Source: an uncultured Ruminobacter sp.
GTDB taxonomy: Bacteria; Pseudomonadota; Gammaproteobacteria; Enterobacterales; Succinivibrionaceae
Assembly (NCBI GenBank): GCA_902764345.1
Contig: CACWVT010000008.1
Location: 62,001-126,000 of the forward strand
DNA length: 64,000 nt
Reading direction: 5' to 3'
This document shows positions 52,378-62,255 of this stretch, in pieces (positions within the stretch are counted from its first letter, which is position 1; each line of letters opens with the position of its first letter). The notes below the pieces were generated by a model. It was not told where the DNA came from, searched no databases, and saw nothing but the letters and a program-made list of their open reading frames with translations. A program made the translations under genes and the position numbers.

Positions 52378-53376
52378 ATGAACGTATGTTCCGAGACTTG
52401 CCGTAAGGCCATGATAATTTCAAGATTAGGAAAAATTGGTCCGGCAAAACTGAAAAAGATTCTTCTGCATGAAGATTTAAGTATGTCACCGGAAAGACTG
52501 GCTGAACGTTTAAGCCGCTATACCAATACGGCTCCAGAAGAAGTGTTAAGACAGATTTTTCAGAATGAGGAATTCGCCGAACATCAGATTGATGAGGCCG
52601 TAACCCAAGATGCGCACATAATCTGTACTGCTGATAACGGTTATCCTGAACTTTTAAAAGAATCCAAATTCGATCCAGGCATACTGTTCGTAAAGGGAAA
52701 TCTGGGAAATCACCTTAACAGTGCTGCCGTGATCGGCAGTCGTGAGCTGCCTCCCCGATACGACCAGATAACAGCCAGAATAACGGGAAATCTGGTTGCT
52801 AAGGGGGTTTCAATCGTAAGCGGGCTGGCCGTGGGGTGTGACAGTTATGCTCACAAAACGGCAATTGCAGAGGGAGGTCATACCGTGGCTGTTCTCGGAC
52901 ACGGACTTGACAGCATATATCCGAAAGAAAATGCGGGACTTGCTGAAGATATCATATCCAGCGGAGGGGCTCTCGTAAGTCAGTTCCAGTTCGGTTCTCG
53001 GGTGAATTCATATAATTTTGCCAAACGTGATTTGGTGCAGGCTGGTCTTTCGCGTTTTGTCCTGATGATTGCTTCCGGTGTGCCCGGAGGTTCCCTCATA
53101 GCATCCGGAGCCGCACTTGAAGACGGCCGGGATCTGTTTGTCCCGGCCCCGATTAGGGAGTCTGTAACCAATGATAAGGTTAGGGCTAACAATATTTTGG
53201 TTGGGGAAAATCCTGAGGAAATCTGCAGAATTCTTAAATTGAAGCGTGAATGCTTTAGCCCGGGACATCTTCACATTATCAAAGACAGAAACGATTACGG
53301 TAAGTTTGATGATTTCATTTCAGGAATTGCTAAGGCAGACGGGGACGGGGTTTTCGGGCAATTGTCTCTTTTTTAA
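52378..53376 (+). CDS. Atypical DprA/Smf-like Rossmann (SLOG) protein
   Basis: The 332-residue protein has an N-terminal helical region and a DprA-like Rossmann domain: AAVIGSRELPPRYD (about 115-128), VSIVSGLAVGCDSYAHKTA, TVAVLGHGLDSIYPKEN and GALVSQFQFG. Where DprA reads FPRRNRIIAGLS this protein has FAKRDLVQAGLS, and the SGSLITA region is PGGSLIASGAA. The C-terminal winged-helix domain of DprA is missing. DprA normally loads RecA on incoming ssDNA. This variant may instead be a nucleotide-sensing SLOG protein, given its divergent PRTase and HAD neighbours; that is inference. Confidence 0.75.
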   Translation: MNVCSETCRKAMIISRLGKIGPAKLKKILLHEDLSMSPERLAERLSRYTNTAPEEVLRQIFQNEEFAEHQIDEAVTQDAHIICTADNGYPELLKESKFDPGILFVKGNLGNHLNSAAVIGSRELPPRYDQITARITGNLVAKGVSIVSGLAVGCDSYAHKTAIAEGGHTVAVLGHGLDSIYPKENAGLAEDIISSGGALVSQFQFGSRVNSYNFAKRDLVQAGLSRFVLMIASGVPGGSLIASGAALEDGRDLFVPAPIRESVTNDKVRANNILVGENPEEICRILKLKRECFSPGHLHIIKDRNDYGKFDDFISGIAKADGDGVFGQLSLF

Positions 53377-53400
53377 TGATCGCTGTTCAGCCTCGTGGTA

Positions 53401-53438
53401 ATGACGGAGGTTTCAGCCGTCCGTCATCTTCTTTTTTT
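53401..53438 (+). terminator. Terminator of the DprA-like gene
   Basis: ATGACGGA (53401-53408) pairs with TCCGTCAT (53420-53427), followed by CTTCTTTTTTT. It lies about 24 bp past the stop codon. Confidence 0.85.
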
Positions 53439-53579
53439 GTTCAGACCTTTGAAGGATTTGAAGTCATTATCAGATAAATAATCCTTTCCACATTAAAATT
53501 AATGTTCCGTATTCCCGATGGGGAGAATCCTTTATGTCGGGAATATCAGTATCTGAAAAATAATAAATATAAAATATAT

Positions 53580-53608
53580 TTGAGATTTTAATAAAAACAG
53601 GGTATATT
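53580..53608 (+). promoter_or_regulatory. Promoter of recCBD
   Basis: TTGAGA (53580-53585), a 17-base spacer and TATATT (53603-53608) lie about 120 bp upstream of recC. A hairpin CTTCCAAACC/GGTTTGGAAG (53645-53671) follows in the leader. Confidence 0.65.
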
Positions 53609-53730
53609 TTTTATTTGCGGGTTTTTGTTACCGCCGTTCTGCGTCTTCCAAACCTTTTTCCGGTTTGGAAGCGTCTGGATTAAAATCCGTAACACTCTGC
53701 GGGCATTTATCGGAATATTGGGAGAAAGTG

Positions 53731-56700
53731 ATGTTTACTGTTTATCATTCAAATGATATTGAACTACTGGTAAAACTTGGTATCCACCTCATGAAAAGCA
53801 GCGGTGATTCCCTGCACGATCCTTTTGCTCCCAAGCACTTTATAGTACAGAGTAACGGCATGGAAACATATCTTAAGCAGAAGATTGCCGAAACCGATGG
53901 CGTCTGTGCCCGTATTGAATGTCAGCTTCCGTGGAGATTTATCTGGAGTCTTCATGACAGTCTGTTTCCTGACGAGTATCCCCATGAAATGGTATACAAC
54001 GCCGATAATATAACCTGGATTCTGTTACAGGCCTTTACCGAAGGCAGTCCCGATGATCCAGACTGTTTTAATCCGGAGAGTCCGTCATGCCGTTATCCTT
54101 ACGTTGCCGACTATGTTTATGATAAGGCAGTCGAGTCTGATACTTCTTCCGGTAAAAGAATTCTCAACAGGGTGAAGTGTTACCGTCTTGCCAACAGACT
54201 TGCATCCGTTTATGAAAATTATCTCGTATACCGTCAGGACTGGATTAGATCATGGAGCGGTGCCGATGAGGATAAGGCTCTTAAGGGGTGGCTTGAAGAA
54301 CTGAAAATGAAGCATCATACAGATTTCAATGATAAAGATTATCTGTGGATAGCTTCATTGTGGCGTGAATTCATTCAGAATAATCTTATTGATGAGCTTA
54401 AGGGAAAGGATCGTATTCATTACATGGATTCCATGAAGGACATCCTTTTACACTCATCGCCTGAGGATTTTTTTGCCCGCATGGAAAAAAGCGGCAGGGA
54501 TATTCCGAAAGACGTTTTTGTATACGGTATTTCTTCCATAGCTCCTGTTGTTTTGGAATTTCTGGTGCTTCTGGGCAGATTCATCAACGTGCATTTCATG
54601 TTCACCAATCCGTGCCGTTACTACTGGGGGGATATCAGGGCTTCCGGAGCCGGCGGTGATGCCGGAGATATTGATGCCCTGCTTGAAAAGATTAAGCAGA
54701 AGCACGGTATCCGTCTTAACGTCGAAAACAGAAACATAAGCAGCACGGAACTGGCCAAAATTACGGGGGAACATTCTTCTTCCGCAACAGAAGACCGTGA
54801 GTATTCAGGACAGGATATAAAGAATGATTATTACGAGTTTCAGAACGATACTCTTGAACTCGTTGACAGTAACCGTCTTCTGCTGACATACGGAAAGGCC
54901 GGTAAGGATACCTTAAGCAGCATCATGGCTTATTCGGATAATGAGGATTATCAGATTAATGACATACACGCCTTTGTGGAAAACGAGGTTAATACCGACG
55001 GAAACAGGGTGGACAGTCTGCTTAATCTCATTAAGAACGACATTCTCAACATGTCATTCACTCCGATGCAGAGAAGCGCAGATGAAACGGCTGATGCCGT
55101 TGCATCAGCCGTTTCCAAAAAGGAACGCCGGGTAAGCCTTGATGATCATTCAATCGAGTTTCATTCCTGCATTACCCCGTTAAGAGAGGTACAGGTTCTT
55201 TACGATCACATTCTGGAAAAGTTTAAGAACGACGTAAACCTGCGTCCCCGTGACATAGCGGTGTTCATGCCGAACGTGGCAAGGTATGCTCCCTACATTG
55301 ATGCCGTATTCGGTACCAACAGGGAGTTACTCACTAAAGGAAGCGGAACGCAAAACGGAGCGGAGGATTTACCGAAAATCAATCTGCCGTACAGCATATG
55401 TGACAGAACCACGGCAGAAGAGTGTCCGGAAATTGACGGTTTCAATAAACTGATGAACATCGCCTCTGGTGAAATCGACAACAAATCACTGTTCATGCTT
55501 CTTTCCATTGAAGCCATCAGAACCAGATTCGGCATTGAGGCCGAGGATTTGGTGACCATAAAAAAGTGGTTTAACGAAAACAACATAATCTTCGGACTTG
55601 ATGAGACTGACACTGCTGCATATTCCGCCAAAAACGATATGGGCTCAACTGATGATGAAAACGGTGAATCCATGTTCGTGAGTGATTATCGCAATTCATT
55701 TAAATCAGGTATTGACCGTGTTCTTACGGGGTCCCTTATGCCCGTTCTTCCTGAAGGTGATGATGAGCATGTCTACAACACCGGACTTGAAGGAAGTGAT
55801 TCCTTTGAACTCCTGGGGCATCTTTATGCTTTCTACGAAGCCCTCAGGGAGCTTCGTCAGGAATTTGTAAGATGTAATGAGGTGACGGAAGGTGAGAACC
55901 GTCTTCCGCAGGACATTCTGGAAAATATTTTGGACGGACGTCAGCCGGATGGGGAAAAGATTCATAACAGGGAGTTATCCCCGGATGAAGTAATTTCCGG
56001 GTGGCATGATTTTGTCATCAGCAGGGTTCTTAACAGGTTCTTTGTTTTCGGGGAGGATAACATCAATCTGTATCTTGTTCTGGCAAGACATTTTGACAGA
56101 ATGAAGGCGGACATGAAGAAACTTAAGAATCCGCCTGAGATTACCCTTGATGTTGTCAGGGAATATCTTGGCGATAAACTGACAGCGGATACCGGCTTCT
56201 CTGCCTTTTTAAGGGACAGGGTAAATTTCTGCAGCTTCATTCCTATGAGAGCCATCCCGTTTAAGCATATTTTCATGCTCGGCATGAATGACGGCGAATA
56301 TCCTAAGGCTGATGACGGTGACTATTTTGATTTAATGAAAACATATTTCCGTCACGGAGATCGCAGCCGCCGTAACGATGACTGTTACATGTTCATGGAG
56401 TCGCTTATTTCTGCAGGGGAGAGTCTTTACATATCCTATATTGGCAGGGACGTGGTGAAAAATAATGAGCTTAATCCGTCCATGCTGGTTAGCGAGCTGA
56501 TGAACTATATAGTATCTTCATGCATGCTGGACAGGGATTCTTTTGAAAGGGCTGTATCCGTGAGAAAGTCCGAATTTGGAGCCGGAACTTCAGAAATGAC
56601 ATACGATAATTATGAAAAGGACGCGGATTCCGTAAAGAACGAGGATTTGTTCAGGAAAGCTCTTATCAGAACCGAAAGCATGAATGTCTATGACCGGAGT

Positions 56701-58119
56701 AATTTCGACGGTTCCGTAAACCGTCTCCGCTCATATCAGTCACAGTGGTGCCCTCATCCAGATTCGGTAAGTGTCCGTGAGGATAAGGCTCTGTGGAAAG
56801 ATTTTATAACACCGGAGTTAAGCGGTCTCAAATTTGTTAAAAAGGAAGAAGATTCCAGGGACTGCTTCAGTGACTGTGAATATTTCCTTGATGTTTCCAC
56901 TGATGAGCTTGAAGAGTTTTTCAGTCAGGGTGACAGATTTTTTGTGAAAAACGTCCTGCGTCTCTCCAAGTATATTCTGAATCGGGAGAAACTTATTGAA
57001 CATGAAAACTGGCAGGAACAGTATCAGAGTGATCTGAAACAGTATGTTATCAGAAAATTATCGGACTGTTCGGAACTGAGTGATGATCTTATTGAGCGTA
57101 CGGTATCCGAATACATAAAGGGAATACAGGAGAAGGGATTACTTGCCAACGGAATCATGGGTGAGTATTACAGAAAACTGCTTATTGATGCTCCAGACGG
57201 AAAATCAAAGATTGATATGGATCTGCTGAAAAGCTTCATTGAGATTGAAAGCATTTTGCATAAGGAAGAACTGATAAGTGTTCCTGTAGATCGTCATTTT
57301 AAGATAAAGGTTGAAAGACGTTTTATTGAGGATTCGGAAATCACAGAGACGAGTCCCGACAGCAAAGCAAAGGTCGAACAGAACTCGGAAACATATGTTC
57401 CCGGTGAGCAGGTTAATGTTGAGGTAAGGGTTCACGGAAACATTGACGGAATTTTAAAAAGAGGCAGTGAATATCTGCTTGTTGATATTAATTTATGGAA
57501 CAGTTTTGTTAAATCACTGTTCCAGAATCTATACAGGGCAGAGCTTCTTTATCTGGAATTAGCCGGGAAGGGTAGAGAGGCCTACGTCAGCACTTATGCC
57601 TTTACCAAAGAATCTAAAACCCTGTTTTCTATTGACTTTAACGGCAATAATACAGCTGATAAACAACCGGAAATTGTCGGCATGTATGATGAAAGCGTTA
57701 GAAAGCTCATTTCGGATAAATTCGAAAAAATCCTGAATCTGTATATCAGGGGGCACTTCGCCTATGTTCCTTACGATGTGATAGGTGGTATTTCCTATGA
57801 TGTATTCAGTATTGGGAAAAGCATCAACCCAAGTAAAGACTTCAATGGCGGAGGCGGTTCGGATAGTGTAAACGAAAGCAGAATCCTATTTGGCAAGGAA
57901 GCGTTAAATACACTTGAATTTAATAAAATAACAGGCACTCTTGAAGACTTGTATGAGTGTGTTGACTGGCTTGTGGGGGATCCTTCATTCCGTGAAAAAT
58001 TTTTTGAAGGTAAAAAAGGCAAGAGTGGTGACAATAAATTTCTTGCTTGTCCTGTTTCCAAAGAACTGAAGCAAAAGCTGGGTGCATTTATAAATAAATT
58101 AAGAGGGCAGACCGGTTAA
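53731..58119 (+). CDS. recC: RecC subunit of exonuclease V
   Basis: From the ATG at 53731 the protein is 1462 residues and begins MFTVYHSNDIELLV, like RecC. The upstream in-frame start at 53665 has no ribosome-binding site, whereas 53731 has GGAG. RecC recognises Chi and holds the DNA in the RecBCD complex. Conserved features include FIVQSNGMETYLKQ, PWRFIWSLHDSLFPD, CSFIPMRAIPFKHIFMLGMNDGEYPK and a nuclease-like C-terminal region. It is longer than E. coli RecC (1122 residues), with acidic insertions near residues 340-460. It is followed by recB with a 56-bp gap, and no ptrA lies between them. Confidence 0.92.
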   Translation: MFTVYHSNDIELLVKLGIHLMKSSGDSLHDPFAPKHFIVQSNGMETYLKQKIAETDGVCARIECQLPWRFIWSLHDSLFPDEYPHEMVYNADNITWILLQAFTEGSPDDPDCFNPESPSCRYPYVADYVYDKAVESDTSSGKRILNRVKCYRLANRLASVYENYLVYRQDWIRSWSGADEDKALKGWLEELKMKHHTDFNDKDYLWIASLWREFIQNNLIDELKGKDRIHYMDSMKDILLHSSPEDFFARMEKSGRDIPKDVFVYGISSIAPVVLEFLVLLGRFINVHFMFTNPCRYYWGDIRASGAGGDAGDIDALLEKIKQKHGIRLNVENRNISSTELAKITGEHSSSATEDREYSGQDIKNDYYEFQNDTLELVDSNRLLLTYGKAGKDTLSSIMAYSDNEDYQINDIHAFVENEVNTDGNRVDSLLNLIKNDILNMSFTPMQRSADETADAVASAVSKKERRVSLDDHSIEFHSCITPLREVQVLYDHILEKFKNDVNLRPRDIAVFMPNVARYAPYIDAVFGTNRELLTKGSGTQNGAEDLPKINLPYSICDRTTAEECPEIDGFNKLMNIASGEIDNKSLFMLLSIEAIRTRFGIEAEDLVTIKKWFNENNIIFGLDETDTAAYSAKNDMGSTDDENGESMFVSDYRNSFKSGIDRVLTGSLMPVLPEGDDEHVYNTGLEGSDSFELLGHLYAFYEALRELRQEFVRCNEVTEGENRLPQDILENILDGRQPDGEKIHNRELSPDEVISGWHDFVISRVLNRFFVFGEDNINLYLVLARHFDRMKADMKKLKNPPEITLDVVREYLGDKLTADTGFSAFLRDRVNFCSFIPMRAIPFKHIFMLGMNDGEYPKADDGDYFDLMKTYFRHGDRSRRNDDCYMFMESLISAGESLYISYIGRDVVKNNELNPSMLVSELMNYIVSSCMLDRDSFERAVSVRKSEFGAGTSEMTYDNYEKDADSVKNEDLFRKALIRTESMNVYDRSNFDGSVNRLRSYQSQWCPHPDSVSVREDKALWKDFITPELSGLKFVKKEEDSRDCFSDCEYFLDVSTDELEEFFSQGDRFFVKNVLRLSKYILNREKLIEHENWQEQYQSDLKQYVIRKLSDCSELSDDLIERTVSEYIKGIQEKGLLANGIMGEYYRKLLIDAPDGKSKIDMDLLKSFIEIESILHKEELISVPVDRHFKIKVERRFIEDSEITETSPDSKAKVEQNSETYVPGEQVNVEVRVHGNIDGILKRGSEYLLVDINLWNSFVKSLFQNLYRAELLYLELAGKGREAYVSTYAFTKESKTLFSIDFNGNNTADKQPEIVGMYDESVRKLISDKFEKILNLYIRGHFAYVPYDVIGGISYDVFSIGKSINPSKDFNGGGGSDSVNESRILFGKEALNTLEFNKITGTLEDLYECVDWLVGDPSFREKFFEGKKGKSGDNKFLACPVSKELKQKLGAFINKLRGQTG

Positions 58120-58175
58120 TGTCGGTGAGTATAAGTGTTAATGAGAAATTCAGAAATTTACGGGGATAGATACGA

Positions 58176-61100
58176 ATGTCAGACAAAATAATGAATTTTA
58201 ATTTAAACGGTGCAGGCGTTATTGAAGCGTCTGCCGGCACCGGTAAAACATATACCATAACCGGTCTTTTGTGCCGTCTGCTGCTGGGATTGGGTACTCC
58301 TGATAATAAGCCGGTGGATTTTTCCAAAATACTCGTGATGACCTTTACCAAGGCCGCCACAAATGATCTTAAGAGAAAAATCGGTGAAAGAATCAGGGAT
58401 CTGCGTTCATTTATGGAACTGCTTCTTAAAAATTCATGGGGAAATCAGGCAGAATTCAATAAATCCCTTTCTAAAGATGAGAAAGGGCGCCTCTCTTTTG
58501 AAGCCGGGATATTACATGCTCTTTGGAACATTGATGACTCTGAAACAGATTTTGCAAGGTATCGTGATGATGAAAATCTGAAAAGACTCATTGCTTCAAT
58601 CCGAATCCTGCGGAATGTGGAGCTTAATATGGACGGTATGTGCATAAGTACAATTCACAGTTTCTGCAGACAGATGCTTGCTAAATTCGTGGTTGATACC
58701 GGAATGAGCTGGCAGTTCTCACTGACAAATGATGATGACGAGTTAAGAAAGAGGGCTCTCTATGAAGCTCTCAGAAAATACATGACTCACAATGGTGCCG
58801 GTCATGATGATGAGTATGCCAAAATATACGGTAAATTTCTCAGCAGTTCCAGTTTTGCAAATCTTGTAACTCTGTTCAGAAAATACAGTAATTCTAGGGA
58901 AATAAAACAGATCTCAAAAAAGTCTTTCGATAATGAGCAGATTGGCGTACTGCATGATCTTCTTAAAAATGCTTTTGACATATATGAAGATCTGAAGCTA
59001 AAGGAAAAAACAATAACCAATGATGACCTTCTTCTTAAACTGAGGGATGCTCTCGTGGTGGATGAAGCGGACAGCGAAAGTATCTTAAACCGCAAGAGAT
59101 TTCTTGCCAAAAAGATTAAGAACATTCTGCCTGTAGCCATTATTGATGAATTTCAGGATACCGACCCTGTTCAGTTTGAAATCGTAAGATGCATATATCT
59201 TTCAGAGGGCGAAAATGCTCCTGTAAATAATAAAGCTCTTTCCGCAGGTTCCGTTACGACAGACTCCGGATTCTGGGGCTTTTACATCGTAGGTGATCCA
59301 AAGCAGTCAATATACGGCTTTCGCGGTGCTGATCTTCACTGCTATAACGAAGCCAAAAGGATAATTCTGGAACGTTACCTTTCTGAAGTCGAAAAGTCCG
59401 AACATAAAATTGAGCTCAGTGTGAACTATCGTTCGGATGCCAATGTGGTAAAGGCCGTGAACTGTCTTTTTTCCGGAGTCCTTCCGCAGGAAGATGACGG
59501 CAAGGGAAATAAGACAGCTCCCGGTACCTTAACTGATGAATCGGGAACATTTGACTTCTACGCCGGGCTTAAAGGAAATGTTTCCGGGGAAAACGGTGAG
59601 CATGAGAAAAAATCCGCTTCGAGAGATAAACTTTTATTTACCAATGTCCGTGACAGCGGTAAGCAGAAATATCTGTATCTCCTTAAGGATGATAGTGAAA
59701 GCGGTAATGTCCGTGAAGCCGCCTGTAATTTTATCAATATAGGTATTACAGAAGAGGAGATTAAGGTCGGTGAATACAGACATCTGGTCGCAGAGCAGTG
59801 TGCGGATAAGATTGTTGAACTGCTTTGTTTCGGCATACTGGGTGATGCTGACAGTCTGACGCGTTCCAATCTTGATAAGCTTGAAAAATGCCGTAAGCTG
59901 ACCCTAAAGGACATAGCTGTTCTTGTAAACACCAAAACAGAGGCACATGAAATAACAAAGTCTCTCAGAGCCAGAAAGGTGCCCGTGGTGTTTCTTTCCG
60001 ACAAAACCAAAATATATGATACGGGAGAATTCCGTTTCATTTCCTTACTGATGAGATCTGTTATTAATAATTCGCAGCAGGATTATCTTCGCATGCTTCT
60101 TGCAAGTCCTGTTTTTGGTCTATCCGGTTCTGAATATGCCGATGCTGTATGCAACCGTCATGCGGTGGCGGAGACAGTGAAATCCGTAAATGACGGTGAC
60201 GGAAAAAAACAGGAAGCTGACATTAAGGTTACAATGGAGCTTTTAAACAGCGTACTTGTTGAATGTAACGCGAAATGGTCCGATAACGGATTTATGTCAA
60301 TGCTTACGTGGTTTATGGACAGCTTCGGGTTAATGGACAGAATCAGAAAAAGAACCGACGGAGCCCAAATCATAACCAATCTGCTTCACAGTGCTGAACT
60401 GGCTCTTAATCTGAGCAGCCGTATAAAGGATCATAATGAACTGGTGGAGTCCTTTGAAAATCTTGGCAATGAAACCGAAGATGAGGATAGCGGTGATGAC
60501 GGCAAAATGCGTCTTACGGATGACAACGATGAAATAGTACGCGTATGCACATATCATGCTTCAAAGGGGCTTGAATATAATATAGTCCTGATGCCGTTCT
60601 CAGACACAACATGGGATCAAAAATTTTCTCCAAGTATAACCAGAGTAAGGGGATTTACCGAAAACGCGGACGGTGACACCGGCGTTTCTGGCGATGGCAT
60701 TCATAATGACAATAAGAAATCCGGAAACGGAGATGAAACCTCATATCATTTTGTCAGTGACAAAGAATGCAGTGCTTGGAAGGCTCATTTGAATGATGAG
60801 CGTTTGGAAAAACAAAGACTGTGGTATGTGGCACTGACACGAGCATGTCATGCACTGTATCTTTGGTTCAGTAAACCGCAGGATGTAGACCAACAAAAAG
60901 CAACAAAAGAAAAAAAAGGCCAAAAAGCCAAAAAAGAGAAGCTTTTCTGTCTGAGCAACATTCTGTTTAAAAAAAGGGTGGTTGACAATGGCGAGGAGAA
61001 GTGTCTTTATGACCTTTATCATTCCAAAGACGCCGATTCCCCGTTCTTCAGATTTGCGGATGCTTGTGTCGGTGAAAAGCCTGATGGAAAAGATGATAAA

Positions 61101-62225
61101 AAGCTTCTTTATGATGCCGGGAAATCCGGAGACTTCAGTACGGAAGGCTGCCAGCCTCAGACACTGGAGGAAGACCGCATTAATCTTAAATGGAAGGTTT
61201 TTTCCTATTCATCTCTGGTTTTAGGCATGGGGCAGGTGGCAACGGATCTTCTGTCTGGTAAGGAAAATGACAACAGTGACGGAGCAGACAGTGCCACTTT
61301 GGAAGAAAGCGAAGAATACATAAAATCCGAAGAATGCCGCTTTACCTTTTCAAAAGGCAGCAGGGCGGGTACGTTCCTTCATGACGTGCTTGAGCATCTT
61401 GATTTTAAAAACTCCTATGATGAATTTGTCGAAAAGCAGGCAGACACGCCGTTACATGATTTTCTGAAAACCGATGAGGTGAGAAACACGGAACTGTACC
61501 GTGTTCTCGAAAACAAACTGAGAGCCAACGGTTTTTCCTATGAGAAAAAGAAGGTGCTTGAGCTTATCGGCTGGTTTTTGGAAATTCTGTCAGCGGATCT
61601 CTGTGTTAACGGCAGGGATGTGTCCGATTCCTCAGGAGATGTGAAGGTAACAGCATTAAAGGATCTCAACGATGCCGACTGCATTAAGGAAATGGAGTTC
61701 TGGCTTAACGTTGATGACAGCTTCAGCATTAAGGATTTTAATGAACTGGTTGCCGAAATAGACAGGGAAGGTTCAGAGAATTCATTAATTAACCCTAAAG
61801 ATGGTGACGGAGAATATGGTTTGGCACTGCCGGAAGTTACCGTGGAGGATATCAACGGTCTACTAACCGGTTTTATCGATCTTATCTTTAAGCATGACGG
61901 CAGATATTACGTTGCCGACTACAAGTCCAACTATATTAATGACCGTATCGGAAGTTATTCAGACAGTGAAATAAAGATGAACATGGTGAATCATCATTAT
62001 TACATTCAGTACATTCTGTATACCCTGGCACTTCACCGTTATCTGAAGTGCCATAAGCCTGATTATGACTATGATACCGATGTCGGAGGAATAGCATATC
62101 TTTATTTAAGAGGCATGAAATCCGCTGACAACGGTAATGCATTCAGGGGGTACGGCATCTACGGCAACAGAATAAGCAGTCAGTATATAGAAAAGCTCGA
62201 TGCTTTGTTTGCGGGAACTAGATAA
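58176..62225 (+). CDS. recB: RecB helicase-nuclease subunit of exonuclease V
   Basis: The 1349-residue UvrD-like helicase has Walker A IEASAGTGKTYTITGL (about 14-29), the STIHSFCRQML motif, Walker B AIIDEFQDTDPVQF, GFYIVGDPKQSIYGFRGAD and VNYRSDANVV. Late motif V/VI elements are CTYHASKGLEYNIVLMPF and RLWYVALTRACHALYLW. The C-terminal nuclease domain has GTFLHDVLEHL, GFIDLIF and VADYKSN, keeping the expected His, Asp, Asp and Lys residues. It loads RecA after Chi. Acidic low-complexity insertions lie around 425-470, 760-800 and 1030-1060. Confidence 0.96.
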   Translation: MSDKIMNFNLNGAGVIEASAGTGKTYTITGLLCRLLLGLGTPDNKPVDFSKILVMTFTKAATNDLKRKIGERIRDLRSFMELLLKNSWGNQAEFNKSLSKDEKGRLSFEAGILHALWNIDDSETDFARYRDDENLKRLIASIRILRNVELNMDGMCISTIHSFCRQMLAKFVVDTGMSWQFSLTNDDDELRKRALYEALRKYMTHNGAGHDDEYAKIYGKFLSSSSFANLVTLFRKYSNSREIKQISKKSFDNEQIGVLHDLLKNAFDIYEDLKLKEKTITNDDLLLKLRDALVVDEADSESILNRKRFLAKKIKNILPVAIIDEFQDTDPVQFEIVRCIYLSEGENAPVNNKALSAGSVTTDSGFWGFYIVGDPKQSIYGFRGADLHCYNEAKRIILERYLSEVEKSEHKIELSVNYRSDANVVKAVNCLFSGVLPQEDDGKGNKTAPGTLTDESGTFDFYAGLKGNVSGENGEHEKKSASRDKLLFTNVRDSGKQKYLYLLKDDSESGNVREAACNFINIGITEEEIKVGEYRHLVAEQCADKIVELLCFGILGDADSLTRSNLDKLEKCRKLTLKDIAVLVNTKTEAHEITKSLRARKVPVVFLSDKTKIYDTGEFRFISLLMRSVINNSQQDYLRMLLASPVFGLSGSEYADAVCNRHAVAETVKSVNDGDGKKQEADIKVTMELLNSVLVECNAKWSDNGFMSMLTWFMDSFGLMDRIRKRTDGAQIITNLLHSAELALNLSSRIKDHNELVESFENLGNETEDEDSGDDGKMRLTDDNDEIVRVCTYHASKGLEYNIVLMPFSDTTWDQKFSPSITRVRGFTENADGDTGVSGDGIHNDNKKSGNGDETSYHFVSDKECSAWKAHLNDERLEKQRLWYVALTRACHALYLWFSKPQDVDQQKATKEKKGQKAKKEKLFCLSNILFKKRVVDNGEEKCLYDLYHSKDADSPFFRFADACVGEKPDGKDDKKLLYDAGKSGDFSTEGCQPQTLEEDRINLKWKVFSYSSLVLGMGQVATDLLSGKENDNSDGADSATLEESEEYIKSEECRFTFSKGSRAGTFLHDVLEHLDFKNSYDEFVEKQADTPLHDFLKTDEVRNTELYRVLENKLRANGFSYEKKKVLELIGWFLEILSADLCVNGRDVSDSSGDVKVTALKDLNDADCIKEMEFWLNVDDSFSIKDFNELVAEIDREGSENSLINPKDGDGEYGLALPEVTVEDINGLLTGFIDLIFKHDGRYYVADYKSNYINDRIGSYSDSEIKMNMVNHHYYIQYILYTLALHRYLKCHKPDYDYDTDVGGIAYLYLRGMKSADNGNAFRGYGIYGNRISSQYIEKLDALFAGTR

Positions 62226-62255
62226 ACGGAACAATACGGTGAGATCAAGATATTT

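Noticed and set aside
53665..53730. Upstream start for recC
   Set aside because: It overlaps a leader hairpin, lacks a ribosome-binding site, and RecC homologues begin at the MxxVYHSN position.
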